A DNA stretch of 44,951 nt from Bradyrhizobium sp. 164 (GTDB lineage: Bacteria > Pseudomonadota > Alphaproteobacteria > Rhizobiales > Xanthobacteraceae): the NCBI RefSeq assembly GCF_023073715.1, contig NZ_JADPKA010000053.1, positions 1 to 44,951 on the forward strand, read 5' to 3'. Each line of letters starts with the position of its first letter. Position 1 is the first letter of the stretch. Under the pieces are notes generated by a model. That model had not been told where the DNA came from. It worked only from the letters and a program-made list of their open reading frames with translations, and searched no databases. A program made the translations under genes and the position numbers. Below, piece by piece: positions 18,470 through 27,208 of this stretch.

Positions 18470-19825
18470 TCAATCACGCCGACGCGAGATGACGTAGGAT
18501 TCGTCGAGAAACCAGAGCCCATTGTACTTTCGCAGCACGTCCCTGGCGGCATCCAGAGTGCGGCCGTTTTGAGTCATTTCAGTCAACCGGTCGTCCTCAA
18601 TCTGAGCGACATACACCGCCGCATTCCACGCTGCAAAGGCCGTCGAGGTACCGATGGTGCCGGTGACCTCGTTGGGCAGCGCTTCCATATCATACCTGAA
18701 GATCGAACGGTTATCCGCGTAGGCATTAAAATTTAAGTCGCGGCCCACTGATCCAAGTTCATACTTAACTGCACGCAGTAGCTCATGACGGCTGACTGAG
18801 AAAGGATTTTCTCCAGGCCAGATCGCCTGGATCATTTCCATGCCCGGATCCTGGCCGTGGGAGTGAATTCCGATCAGCCGGCCGCCAGGCCGGAGCGCCC
18901 GCGCCAGCGGTGCAATGATCCGCTTGGCCCGGAAATTGACCGAGGACAGGGCCCGGTAGGGCTGTGATGCGATGACGAGGTCGAAATTGGCCTCGGCCTG
19001 TCCCGGCCGCGGAATGGTCGAATCCAACAGGAACCTATGGTCCTCGCGATAGAGCACGAGGACGACGGGTCGCTCATAGAGCGGCATGGCCGTGCGCGGG
19101 CTAATCGCAGCGCGCCAATTCTGCTCCAAAAACGGCCTCAGCTCCGCGATCTGCTGCTCGAACTCGCCCGATGAAGCGCCGCGGAGCGGCACTTCGTGCC
19201 AGACGGTGGCCGCCGCCGCCGCAGGCGATGCCGGCGTGAGCCAGGGCGCCTCGGCGTAGAACATGTTGGTGAAGACGAACACCGACGCCGGATGCTCGAA
19301 AATGCGATCCGGCACCTTCTCCAGCGTCAGGCGCAGGTCCTCGAGGCTGAGCTCCTTGCCCGCGACATAGAACGGCATGTGCGGAAAGCGCTGGTGCGTT
19401 GCGCGCAGCACCCGCGCCAGCACCGTACCGTCGCCGACGCCGGCGTCGAACAGGCGCAGCGCCGGTGGGCGCGGGTGGATGGAGCTTAGCTCCAGGGCAA
19501 CCCTGTCCGCGATCACCCGCTTCTCGCTGCAGGTGTGGACGAACAGCAGGTATTTCTGACGGTTCTCGAAGAAACGGAAATTGCCGCGCGGGTCGCGTTT
19601 TTCCGGCGGCACCTGAAGTCCCCGCGGCGGCGGCACGCCGCCGGCCATCGATGCGGCCATATAGGCCTGGATCCGCTCCAGCGTGTCGATGGTGATGCGC
19701 TTGCCCTCGCGCAGGCGGTGCACCAGCTTCCCATCGTTCACCGCGCGGCGGCCGAAGGTCGATTCCGCCATATCAGCCTTGCGGCAGAACTCGGTGATTT
19801 GGCTCAGGATTTCGTCGTTTTTCAT
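18470..19825 (-). CDS. HTH-like plus methyltransferase-fold protein upstream of metK
   Basis: A 451-residue soluble protein I cannot name. Residues 1-60 look like a Cro/CI-type helix-turn-helix (STFGRRAVNDGKLVHRLREGK, then a helix ITIDTLERIQAYM). After a proline-rich linker, residues ~120-360 resemble a class I SAM-dependent methyltransferase: LFDAGVGDGTVL at 125-136 reads as motif I, FDLVIASQPYRAL as a motif IV-like strand, and ALRPGGRLIGIHSHG as motif VI. A C-terminal extension of ~90 residues is unassigned. It is the first gene of a likely operon with metK and ahcY. Known SahR regulators (ArsR-type HTH plus methyltransferase domain) control SAM-cycle genes; this protein has a similar plan but a different HTH, so a SAM- or SAH-sensing regulator is a reasonable guess. 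A true methyltransferase is the alternative. Confidence 0.75.
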   Translation of the reverse strand: MKNDEILSQITEFCRKADMAESTFGRRAVNDGKLVHRLREGKRITIDTLERIQAYMAASMAGGVPPPRGLQVPPEKRDPRGNFRFFENRQKYLLFVHTCSEKRVIADRVALELSSIHPRPPALRLFDAGVGDGTVLARVLRATHQRFPHMPFYVAGKELSLEDLRLTLEKVPDRIFEHPASVFVFTNMFYAEAPWLTPASPAAAAATVWHEVPLRGASSGEFEQQIAELRPFLEQNWRAAISPRTAMPLYERPVVLVLYREDHRFLLDSTIPRPGQAEANFDLVIASQPYRALSSVNFRAKRIIAPLARALRPGGRLIGIHSHGQDPGMEMIQAIWPGENPFSVSRHELLRAVKYELGSVGRDLNFNAYADNRSIFRYDMEALPNEVTGTIGTSTAFAAWNAAVYVAQIEDDRLTEMTQNGRTLDAARDVLRKYNGLWFLDESYVISRRRD

Positions 19826-19839
19826 CAGTGGGAAAGTGT

Positions 19840-19882
19840 TGGGCAGACGGGATGGGTCACACGTCCTAGCAAATTCTGCCCA
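19840..19882. promoter_or_regulatory. Inverted repeat upstream of the HTH/methyltransferase-like gene
   Basis: TGGGCAGA (19840-19847) and TCTGCCCA (19875-19882) are perfect 8-bp inverted arms separated by 27 nt, starting 15 nt upstream of the start codon at 19825. It could be a pair of operator half-sites or an RNA stem in the 5' leader of the metK operon. Confidence 0.4.
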
Positions 19883-20000
19883 CTCATGGAATAGCGGATC
19901 GAGCCGCCGCGGTTTGCCGGGTGCGCCAGGGCGGAAGCCGTGAACCCCTGCGCCACGCCGGAAAACAAACCAGCGCTTCTCCTCTTACGAGATCATCGCC

Positions 20001-20580
20001 ATGCGCCGCCTGCTCGTCGCGCTCTGCCTGGTCACACGTGCGCCGTGGTCCGCGCCCGCCTTCGGGCAGGCGCGCAATCAGCTCGGTCCACTCTGCACGA
20101 CCGTGACGACGCCGGCAGACCAGATGGTCGACGCCCGCACCAGGATCATCGCGCTGAAAGTCTTCAGGGGCAAAACTTCTGGCGTGCGGCCGCGTGAACA
20201 AGAAGGGCGACTACGCCAAGTTCGTCGCCGACGCCACGGAAGCGATCGGCTCCAGCCGGCCAGGCGATCTACAGCTTGCGGATGGGCCTATTACGACAAA
20301 GGCGAGTACGAGGTCGCGATCGCGGATTTCGGCCACGCGCTGAAGCTCGGCCCGCCCAACGGCATCATCTTCCAAAATCGCGGCAGGCAATGCCTGGCGC
20401 GGCAAGCGTGACTATGCCAAGGCCATTGCCGATTACGACAGGTCAATCAGGGTCGACCCGAAGTCGGCGTTCTCGTTCGGGCCGAGGTGGTCTCGATCAC
20501 GAAGAACAAGCAGGTGCCGTCGTCGAATTCCTCGTCTGCTGGTCGAGGTCGACCTGGCGGCGAAGTGACGACGCGCTATC
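20001..20580 (+). pseudogene. Frameshifted TPR-repeat protein remnant
   Basis: It starts with a signal-peptide-like MRRLLVALCLV...AFGQA and then breaks into pieces in different frames. NKKGDYAKFVADATEAI appears in one frame around 20190-20250, WAYYDKGEYEVAIADFGHALKLGP in the first frame around 20280-20360, and NAWRGKRDYAKAIADYDRSIRVDPKSA in a third frame around 20388-20470. Together these are consecutive tetratricopeptide repeats of an exported TPR protein. At least three frame changes are needed, so the gene is dead in this assembly unless there are sequencing errors. Confidence 0.7.
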
Positions 20581-20589
20581 GCCCAACTC

Positions 20590-20705
20590 AGCTGTCATCG
20601 CCCGGCCTTGACCGGGCGATCCAGTATTGCAGAGATAGCCAGAGATACGGAGAAGCCGCGGCGTACTGAATTCCCCGCCTTCGGGGAATGACAGCGGAGC
20701 TAATG
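20590..20705. repeat. Paired-hairpin intergenic repeat
   Basis: Two hairpins face each other: GTCATCGCCCGG...CCGGGCGATCC at the left and GAATTCCCCGCC...GGGGAATGACAG at the right. It has the same general layout as 38088-38200, including the CTGTCATC / ATGACAGCGG borders. It lies directly downstream of the MetE-like gene and may serve as its terminator. Confidence 0.6.
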
Positions 20706-20708
20706 GGG

Positions 20709-21827
20709 TTACTGGCCCCACACTTCCTTGGCGATCTCGACCGCAAGGCTGAGCTTGGCCCATTGCTCTTCCTCGGAGAGGATGTTGCCCTCCTCGGTCG
20801 AGGCGAAGCCGCATTGCGGCGACAGCGCGAGCTGCTCCAGCGGGGCGAACTTGGCGGCTTCTTCCAGGCGGCGCTTGATGTCGTCCTTCTTCTCGAGCTC
20901 GCCGAACTTCGAGGTGATGACACCGACCACGACGACCTTGTTGCCCTTGGGCAGGAAGCGCAGCGGCTCGAAGCCGCCGGCGCGGTCACTGTCGTATTCG
21001 AGGAAATAGCCGTCGTAATTGGTACCAACGAGCATGGTCTCGGCAACCGGCTCGTAGCCGCCCGAAGAGATCCAGGTCGAGCGGAAATTGCCGCGGCAGA
21101 CATGCGTCGTCACCACCATGTCGGCGGGCTTCTCGGCCAGCGCGTAGTTGATGATGCGAGCATAGATCTGCTGGAGGCCGTCCGGATTGTCGCCGCGCTC
21201 GCGCGCCTTCTGCAACTCGTCCTGCGAGCAGAGATAGGCCCAGACGGTATCGTCGAACTGGAGATAGCGGCAGCCGGCGTCGTAGAACGCCTTCACCGCC
21301 TTGCGGTAGGTCTTGCCGAGGTCCTCGTAGAAGGCGTCGAGATCGGGATAGACCTCCTTGGAGATCGACTTGCGGCCGCCGCGGAAATGCAGCACTGCCG
21401 GCGACGGGATCGTCATCTTGGCGGTGACGTGTGCCTGGTCGGCATACTTCTTCAGGAAGCGGAAATGATCCAGCATCGGGTGGTTGTCGGGGAAGTCGAG
21501 CCTGCCGACCACACGAACCGCATCATGGCGCGTCTCCACGCCCGCAAACTGGATGCCGGTGTCGGGGTGGAACAGTTCGCAGCCGGTGAGCTTGGCCAGG
21601 AAGTCGAAATGCCACCAGGAGCGGCGGAATTCGCCGTCGGTCGCGAGCTTGAGCCCGATCGAAGCCTGCTTGTGCACGACCTTCTCGATCTCCATGTCCT
21701 CGATCTTGCGCAGATCGTCGGCCGAGATCTCGCCCTTCTCGAGACGGCTGCGCGCTTCCTTGATCTTGGCCGGACGCAGAAGGCTGCCGACCTCGTCGGC
21801 GCGGAAGGGGGCTTTGGTTCGCTGCAT
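20709..21827 (-). CDS. MetE C-terminal-like, cobalamin-independent methionine synthase family protein
   Basis: A 372-residue protein corresponding to the catalytic C-terminal half of MetE (UROD/MetE barrel), without the N-terminal half. Zinc-ligand candidates are the H and C of TTHVCRGN, the glutamate of YFLEYD and the cysteine of SPQCGFAS, in the expected order. The N-terminal FRADEVGSLLRP and the substrate-side TIPSPAVLHF fit the YxjG/YxjH-type short family. The probable reaction is methyl transfer to homocysteine or a related thiol; the methyl donor is not deducible. It stands near metK, ahcY and purU in a one-carbon/methionine neighbourhood. Confidence 0.85.
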   Translation of the reverse strand: MQRTKAPFRADEVGSLLRPAKIKEARSRLEKGEISADDLRKIEDMEIEKVVHKQASIGLKLATDGEFRRSWWHFDFLAKLTGCELFHPDTGIQFAGVETRHDAVRVVGRLDFPDNHPMLDHFRFLKKYADQAHVTAKMTIPSPAVLHFRGGRKSISKEVYPDLDAFYEDLGKTYRKAVKAFYDAGCRYLQFDDTVWAYLCSQDELQKARERGDNPDGLQQIYARIINYALAEKPADMVVTTHVCRGNFRSTWISSGGYEPVAETMLVGTNYDGYFLEYDSDRAGGFEPLRFLPKGNKVVVVGVITSKFGELEKKDDIKRRLEEAAKFAPLEQLALSPQCGFASTEEGNILSEEEQWAKLSLAVEIAKEVWGQ

Positions 21828-21852
21828 TTGTTACTCCCGGGATATTTTCTAT

Positions 21853-21898
21853 CGCGTTTTCAAGCGAAGTGGCTACCGGTTCACGTTAAGAAAACGCG
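21853..21898. repeat. Palindromic intergenic element
   Basis: Perfect 9-bp arms CGCGTTTTC / GAAAACGCG bracket a GCGAAGTGGCTACCGGTTCACG core. From memory this motif recurs in Bradyrhizobium intergenic regions. It lies between the end of the liv operon and the MetE-like gene and may act as a terminator on the minus strand. Confidence 0.55.
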
Positions 21899-21907
21899 TC
21901 GGACAAG

Positions 21908-22624
21908 TTAGTGGGCCGCCGCCCCGGCGACGCCGAGGTGACGCTCCAGGACCGAGGGGTCGGCCTTCAGCGCGGCGCTCGGGGCGTCGTGGACGATCGT
22001 TCCGCGCTCCAATATCACAACGCGGTCGGCCAGCCCCAGAATCTTTTGCGCATTCTGCTCGACGATGATCGAGCAGATGCCGCCCGCACGGGTAATGGTC
22101 CCGATTGCTTTCAGGAGCTCCTCAACGATGATGGGGGCAAGCCCCTCAGTCGGCTCGTCCAGCAGCAGGACCTTCGGGTTGAGGGTGAGCGCGCGGCCGA
22201 TCGCGAGCATCTGCTGCTCGCCGCCGGAGAGCTGGTTGCCAAAGTTCGTCCGCCGCTCCTTCAACCGCGGGAACATCTGGTAGACCTTCTCGACCGTCCA
22301 GGGGCCAGGCTGGGCCACCGCGGTCATGTTCTCCTCGACCGTGAGCGAGCGGAAGATGTTGCGCTCCTGCGGCACCCAGCCAATGCCGGCGCGCGCGCGC
22401 TGGTCCGGCCGCATGGCCGTGACGTCGACCCCGGCGAGCGCGATGGAGCCGGAGAAGCGGCGGGTGACGCCGACGATGGAATTGATCAGCGTGGTCTTGC
22501 CGGTGCCGTTGCGGCCCAGCAGCGCCAGCACCTGCCCCTCGGCGAGGCGCAAGGACATGTTGGGCAGCACCACGGCTTCGCCATAGCCGGCGCGAAGCGC
22601 GTCGATCGCGAGCAAGTCAGACAT
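21908..22624 (-). CDS. livF: LIV-type ABC transporter ATPase, LivF-like
   Basis: A 238-residue ATPase of the hydrophobic amino acid transport (HAAT) family. Walker A is LGRNGTGKTT, the signature LSGGEQQM, and Walker B VLLLDEPTEGLAP, with the LivF-type SIIVEQNAQ H-loop. It works with LivG as the ATPase pair on the LivHM channel. The ATG at 22624 overlaps the livG stop by 8 nt; an upstream frame of 38 codons lies inside livG and is rejected as start. Last gene of the liv operon. Confidence 0.93.
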   Translation of the reverse strand: MSDLLAIDALRAGYGEAVVLPNMSLRLAEGQVLALLGRNGTGKTTLINSIVGVTRRFSGSIALAGVDVTAMRPDQRARAGIGWVPQERNIFRSLTVEENMTAVAQPGPWTVEKVYQMFPRLKERRTNFGNQLSGGEQQMLAIGRALTLNPKVLLLDEPTEGLAPIIVEELLKAIGTITRAGGICSIIVEQNAQKILGLADRVVILERGTIVHDAPSAALKADPSVLERHLGVAGAAAH

Positions 22625-23372
22625 TGACCGCCTCCTCGCCGAGATAGACTGCCTTGACCTGCGGATTGCGCGCGACCTGTTCGGGCGGCCCCTCCGTGAG
22701 CAGCGCGCCCGAGACCAGCACCGAGATACGGTCGGCAAAGGAGAACACGAGGTCCATGTCGTGCTCGATCAGCAGCACGGTGACGTCGCGCGGCAGCGCG
22801 CCGACGACCGTCAGAATGTCGTGGCGCTCGCTCTCGGGCACGCCGGCGGCAGGCTCGTCCAGCAGCAGCACGCGCGGCTTGGCCGCGATTGCGACGGCAA
22901 TCTCGAGCAGGCGCTGCTTGCCGTAAGGCAGTGTCACGGTCTGCTCGTTCATGACGTCGAGCAGATGGAAGCGCGTGAGCAGATCGGCAATCTCGCCATT
23001 GACGTCGCTGCGAGTGCCCATCCGCCGCCACCAGTCGCCGCCATGGCCAAGGCGCTCGGAGACGGCAAGGCCGATCGTTTCGAGCGGGGTCAGGTCGGGA
23101 TAGAGCTGATTGATCTGGAAGGTGCGCGACAGGCCGCGCAGCACGCGCTTGTGCACGGGCAGATCCGTGATGTCCTGGCCTTCGAGCACGATGCGGCCCG
23201 AGTTCGGCTTGAGCACGCCGGTGAGCTGGTTGATGACGGTGGTCTTGCCCGCGCCATTGGGGCCGATCAGCGCGTGACGGGCGCCCTGCTCGACCTTGAG
23301 CGACAGGTCGCGGGTGACCCGCAGACCGCCGAACTGCTTTTCGAGATTCTTCGTTTCGAGCGCGATAGTCAT
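22617..23372 (-). CDS. livG: LIV-type ABC transporter ATPase, LivG-like
   Basis: A 251-residue ATPase with Walker A GPNGAGKTT, a Q-loop in LSRTFQINQLYPDLTP, signature TLPYGKQRLLEIA (the LivG-type degenerate signature), and Walker B VLLLDEPAAGVPESE. The ATG at 23372 overlaps the livM stop by 4 nt (ATGA), which indicates translational coupling. The longer open frame upstream falls within livM and is not used. It partners with LivF. Confidence 0.93.
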   Translation of the reverse strand: MTIALETKNLEKQFGGLRVTRDLSLKVEQGARHALIGPNGAGKTTVINQLTGVLKPNSGRIVLEGQDITDLPVHKRVLRGLSRTFQINQLYPDLTPLETIGLAVSERLGHGGDWWRRMGTRSDVNGEIADLLTRFHLLDVMNEQTVTLPYGKQRLLEIAVAIAAKPRVLLLDEPAAGVPESERHDILTVVGALPRDVTVLLIEHDMDLVFSFADRISVLVSGALLTEGPPEQVARNPQVKAVYLGEEAVNV

Positions 23373-24397
23373 GCGTCGCTCTCCGGCACAGCAACAACGG
23401 CCTTGCGCCCGGCCACCTGCTTGATGATCAGGTTCGGCACATAAAGTACCCAGCGGTGCAGGCGCTGGCGGCCGATCAGCACGATCACGACCAGCACGAG
23501 GCCGATCCAGAACTGCCAATATTGCGGGGTGATGGTCGAGAACAATTCCTGGAGCATGCGGAACACGACCGCGCCGATCAGCCCGCCATAGAGATAGCCG
23601 GTGCCGCCGATCACGAGCACCAGCATCAGATCGGCGGAGCGCTCGAACGCAAACACGTCGAGCGAGGCGATCGCGGTGGTCTGGGTGAACAGTGCGCCTG
23701 CGATGCCGGCATAGAACGCCGCCAGCGTGTAGATCGCGATGAGGCGGCGGTTGACCGGAATGCCGATCGCGGCGGCCCGCAGCGGATTGTTCTTGATCGC
23801 ACGTAGCGACAGGCCGAACGGCGAATGCACGACGCGGCGCGCGAACAGGAACAGCAGGAACAACACAGCCAGTGAGTAGAAGAAGCCGGCTTTGCCGAAC
23901 ATGTCGAACGGGATCTCGCCGAAGATCGGCTGCATCTCGACGCCTTGCAGGCCGTCGCTGCCACCGGTTATATTGGAGAAGCGCTCGGCCAGTGCTTCCA
24001 GCAGCAGGGCGATGCCGAGCGTCACCATCAGTCGGGTCAGGTCGACGCCGCGGATCACCAGGAAGCTGGTGGCAAAGCCGAGCACCATCGCGGCAAGGCC
24101 GGAGGCGACGAGCGCCAGCACGGGCTCTTTGATGATGCCGTGCAGCGCGAGAAGCCCCGCCGCATAGGCGCCGACGCCGAAGAATGCGGCATGGCCGAGC
24201 GAGACGATACCGGCATAGCCGAGGATGAGATCGAGCGACATCGTGAACAGCGCCAGCCGCAGGATGTCAGTCATGATCAGATAGCGCGTGGGGAAGGCGA
24301 AGCCGCAGGCCAGCACGATGAGCCAGAAGGCGATTTCGCCAAAGTGCCAGCGCGCCTGGCGCTGGGCGTGATAACCGACGTCGGAGGAGGCGCTCAT
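23369..24397 (-). CDS. livM: LIV-type ABC transporter permease, LivM-like
   Basis: A 342-residue inner-membrane permease with about eight to ten helices. LSLDLILGYAGIVSLGHAAFFGVGAYAAG near the N-terminus and the EAA-like loop FGLSLRAIKNNPLRAAAIGIPV, which contacts the ATPases, are typical. It forms the channel with LivH. The start at 24397 is 8 nt after the livH stop; the 96 upstream codons of the same frame overlap livH and are rejected. Confidence 0.92.
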   Translation of the reverse strand: MSASSDVGYHAQRQARWHFGEIAFWLIVLACGFAFPTRYLIMTDILRLALFTMSLDLILGYAGIVSLGHAAFFGVGAYAAGLLALHGIIKEPVLALVASGLAAMVLGFATSFLVIRGVDLTRLMVTLGIALLLEALAERFSNITGGSDGLQGVEMQPIFGEIPFDMFGKAGFFYSLAVLFLLFLFARRVVHSPFGLSLRAIKNNPLRAAAIGIPVNRRLIAIYTLAAFYAGIAGALFTQTTAIASLDVFAFERSADLMLVLVIGGTGYLYGGLIGAVVFRMLQELFSTITPQYWQFWIGLVLVVIVLIGRQRLHRWVLYVPNLIIKQVAGRKAVVAVPESDA

Positions 24398-24405
24398 CGG
24401 CAAAC

Positions 24406-25275
24406 TCAGCGCGCGGCCGTGCGGCCGAACAAGCCGTTCGGGCGCCAGATCAGGATCACGATCATCATGGTGTAGATCACGAAGGGGCCCATCTTCGGCA
24501 CGTAATATTTGCCGGCGACGTCGCCGATGCCGAGCAGGAGCGAAGCCAAAAACGGACCGGTGATCGAGGACGAGCCGCCGACGGTGACCACGATCAGGAA
24601 GTAGATCATGAACTTCAGGGGAAAGTACGGATCGAGGCCGAGGATCTCGGCGCTCAGCGCGCCGCCGAGGCCGGCGAGCCCGCAACCAAAGGCAAAGGTG
24701 AGCGCGAACACCTGCGGCACGTTGATGCCGAGACCGCTGGCGGCGCGCGGATCGTCAACGGCGGCGCGCAGACGGCTGCCGAAGCGGGTCTTGGCCAGCA
24801 CCATCTGCAAAGCGATGGTGAGCAAGCCGCAGATCACAATGATCATCAGCCGGTAGCGGCCGATGCCGACGCCGAACAGGTCGAGCTGGCCCTGGAGCGC
24901 GGCCGGCAAATTGATGAAGACGCGCGAGGATCCCTGGATGTAGTCGACGGCCGCGACCGACATGAAGGTCAGGCCGATGGTGAACAGAACCTGGTCGAGA
25001 TGGCTGCGCGCATAGAGGTGGCGGTAGAGCGTGCGTTCGAGCGCAATGCCGATCGCGGCTGCGGAGACGAAGGCGAGCGGCAGGGCGGCGAAGAACGACC
25101 AGCCCATCCGGTTGACCAGCACCATGCAGATATAGCCTCCGGCCATGGCGAAGGCGCCATGGGCAAGATTGACGAAGTTCATCAGGCCGAGCGTGACTGC
25201 AAGCCCGCAAGCGAGCACGAACAGCAGCATGCCGTAGGCAACGCCATCGAACAGGTTGGTGAGGATTGCGGTCAT
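24406..25275 (-). CDS. livH: LIV-type ABC transporter permease, LivH-like
   Basis: A 289-residue membrane protein with N-terminal LFDGVAYGMLLFVLACGLAVTLGLMNFVNLAHGAF, the standard LivH opening, and an ATPase-contact loop around TRFGSRLRAAVDDPRAASGLGI. Together with LivM it makes the translocation path. It follows livK after a 238-nt spacer filled by a repeat, which may lower its expression relative to the binding protein. Confidence 0.93.
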   Translation of the reverse strand: MTAILTNLFDGVAYGMLLFVLACGLAVTLGLMNFVNLAHGAFAMAGGYICMVLVNRMGWSFFAALPLAFVSAAAIGIALERTLYRHLYARSHLDQVLFTIGLTFMSVAAVDYIQGSSRVFINLPAALQGQLDLFGVGIGRYRLMIIVICGLLTIALQMVLAKTRFGSRLRAAVDDPRAASGLGINVPQVFALTFAFGCGLAGLGGALSAEILGLDPYFPLKFMIYFLIVVTVGGSSSITGPFLASLLLGIGDVAGKYYVPKMGPFVIYTMMIVILIWRPNGLFGRTAAR

Positions 25276-25324
25276 CGGGAGCAGATCGTTGTCGAAAAAG
25301 TATCAGGTCTAGCGGAGTAGGCTG

Positions 25325-25502
25325 CTCTGCTCCTCTCCCTTGCGGGAGAGGGCTGGGGAGAGGTTATCTCGGCAACGGGACAATCCCCGACTTGAAAAGA
25401 GCCCTCACCCTGCACTTCGCGATAGCCGAGGCTTCGCCTCGGCGACTCTTAAAGGACGGCCACCAAAGGTGGCCTACGCTCTCCCGCAAGCGGGAGAGGT
25501 TT
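25325..25502. repeat. Large imperfect palindromic repeat between livK and livH
   Basis: CTCTCCCTTGCGGGAGAG at the left and CTCTCCCGCAAGCGGGAGAG at the right bracket several smaller hairpins (GCCGAGGCTTCGCCTCGGC, GGCCACCAAAGGTGGCC). The bracketing arms and internal hairpins suggest a mobile palindromic element with a highly folded transcript. It sits inside the liv operon, after the binding-protein gene, where such structures commonly protect the upstream mRNA. Confidence 0.6.
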
Positions 25503-25513
25503 AGAAGAGCGCA

Positions 25514-26692
25514 TCACTTCTTGGTCTTGCCGAGATCCTTGACGGCCTCGAAGGTCGCGAACTCGACATTGTAGAGCTCGCCGTCGACCTTCTCGACTTT
25601 ACGGATGTAGATGTTCTGCACGATGTCGCGGGTCTCGGGATCGATCGAGATCGGGCCGCGCGGGCTCTCCCACTTCTGTCCCTTCATGGCTTCGATCAGC
25701 TTGTCGCCGTTGGTGTCTCCGCCCGTCTTCTTGAGCGCTTCGTAGATCAGGTGGATGCCGTCATAGCCGCTCACCGCCATGAAGCCCGGACGGTTGCCGA
25801 AGGCTTTCTTGTAAGCGGCAACAAAATCCTTGTTCATCTGCGAGGGATGCGCCGCGGAGTAGAGATGCGCGGTGACCGTGCCGAGCACGGCGTCGCCCAT
25901 GTTGTTGAGTAGGTCGTCGTCAGTGACATCGCCCGGTCCGATTACTTTGATGCCGGCCTTGTCGAGACCACGCTCGGCATACTGCTTCATGAAGTTGCCG
26001 CCCTGGCCGGCCGGCACGAACACGAAGATCGCGTCAGGCTTGGCGTCTTTCATGCGCTGGAGGAACGGCGCGAAGTCGGGGTTTTGCAGCGGCACCTTGA
26101 CCTCTTCGACCACCTCGCCGCCACCGGCGGTGAAATTCTGCTTGAAGAAGTTCAGCGCGTCATTACCCGGCGCGTAGTCCGAGGTCAGCGTTGCCACCTT
26201 CTTGATGCCGTTCTTGACCGCCCAATCGCCGATGATGGTCGAGGACTGCGCAAGCGTGAAGCTGGTTCGCACGATGTAGGGCGAACGCTCGGTGATGATG
26301 GAGGTGCCGGCCGCCATGACGACTTCCGGAATCTTGGCCTGCGTTGCGAGCGGCGCCGCCGCGAGCGCGGCGGGCGTCACGCCGAAGCCGGCGATGAAAT
26401 TGACCTTGTCGTTGACGATCAGTTCCTGCGCGGCGGTCTTCGTCTTGTCGGGAATCGCGGCGTCATCCTTGACGATGATCTCGATCTTCTTGCCGGCGAC
26501 GGTGTCGCCCTTCTGCTGCATGTAGAGCTTGATCGCGTTCTCGATCTGCTTGCCGGTCGAGGCCTGGCCGCCGGTCATCGGCAGAATCAGACCGATCTTC
26601 ACGGCGTCCTGCGCCTTCGCAGGCGCGATGGCGGCGAGGCCCGCGATGGCGGCCGCTGCTGCCGTCCGTGAAAACGTTTTGAGCTCGAACAT
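25514..26692 (-). CDS. livK: LIV-type periplasmic substrate-binding protein
   Basis: A 392-residue periplasmic binding protein (type 1 fold). A signal peptide is visible (TAAAAAIAGLAAIAPAKAQ, cleavage probably after AKA), followed by VKIGLILPMTGGQASTGKQ, the usual first strand and ligand loop. It delivers branched-chain amino acids or related acids to LivHMGF encoded just downstream. The ligand is not certain: family members also bind amides, urea and aromatic acids. A long leader (over 500 bp to the next gene) contains a GntR-type palindrome. Confidence 0.92.
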   Translation of the reverse strand: MFELKTFSRTAAAAAIAGLAAIAPAKAQDAVKIGLILPMTGGQASTGKQIENAIKLYMQQKGDTVAGKKIEIIVKDDAAIPDKTKTAAQELIVNDKVNFIAGFGVTPAALAAAPLATQAKIPEVVMAAGTSIITERSPYIVRTSFTLAQSSTIIGDWAVKNGIKKVATLTSDYAPGNDALNFFKQNFTAGGGEVVEEVKVPLQNPDFAPFLQRMKDAKPDAIFVFVPAGQGGNFMKQYAERGLDKAGIKVIGPGDVTDDDLLNNMGDAVLGTVTAHLYSAAHPSQMNKDFVAAYKKAFGNRPGFMAVSGYDGIHLIYEALKKTGGDTNGDKLIEAMKGQKWESPRGPISIDPETRDIVQNIYIRKVEKVDGELYNVEFATFEAVKDLGKTKK

Positions 26693-26923
26693 CAGATGTC
26701 CCTCCCCTTCATTCCTGACCTCTTGTGCATCGAACCGAGTGCCCGGTCCTTGCCTTTACCTTAGCGCGCACGCGCCATGTCGCCGCGCCACATGGCGTCT
26801 TTCGCGCCCTTATTGTCAATCGGACGTTTGGCGACCATTCGGCGCAAGCCGCGCGCTCCGATTGTCGACGGCGGCAAGCGGCATCGCGATTACGCCGGCG
26901 ACCCGAGCGTCCAGATTGACGCC

Positions 26924-26943
26924 ATTTGTACGATTGTACAAAT
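26924..26943. promoter_or_regulatory. GntR-type operator-like palindrome upstream of livK
   Basis: ATTTGTAC / GTACAAAT: perfect 8-bp arms around a GATT centre. The inner TTGTAC-N4-GTACAA resembles sites of FCD-type GntR regulators (T-x-GT-x-AC-x-A). It lies 232 nt upstream of livK and 266 nt upstream of the lipoprotein gene. In the rest of the 26693-27208 gap I see no gene; it is noticeably richer in A+T from 26930 to 27150 than its surroundings. Confidence 0.5.
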
Positions 26944-27208
26944 AAAATGGACTTGTCAACGAAAACCCGTTGCCCGCGGTCACGCTACTTCCTCGCGAGC
27001 CTCGGCCCGCAGTCTAGAAGCGCGACGGACTGCGTGGATGGAGGATTTCGCTCTCTTTTGCAGAATGTGTACCTCAGCGAGGCTTGATCGACACTCCTCG
27101 GTAATAAAATACCCACCTCGAATAAGTCTATTTTACCGTGTTGAAGGCTATTCTCCTCGCGCCGGCCCGGTCCGGCGTCCAACGACCGAACGCGCGCGCA
27201 CCGATACA

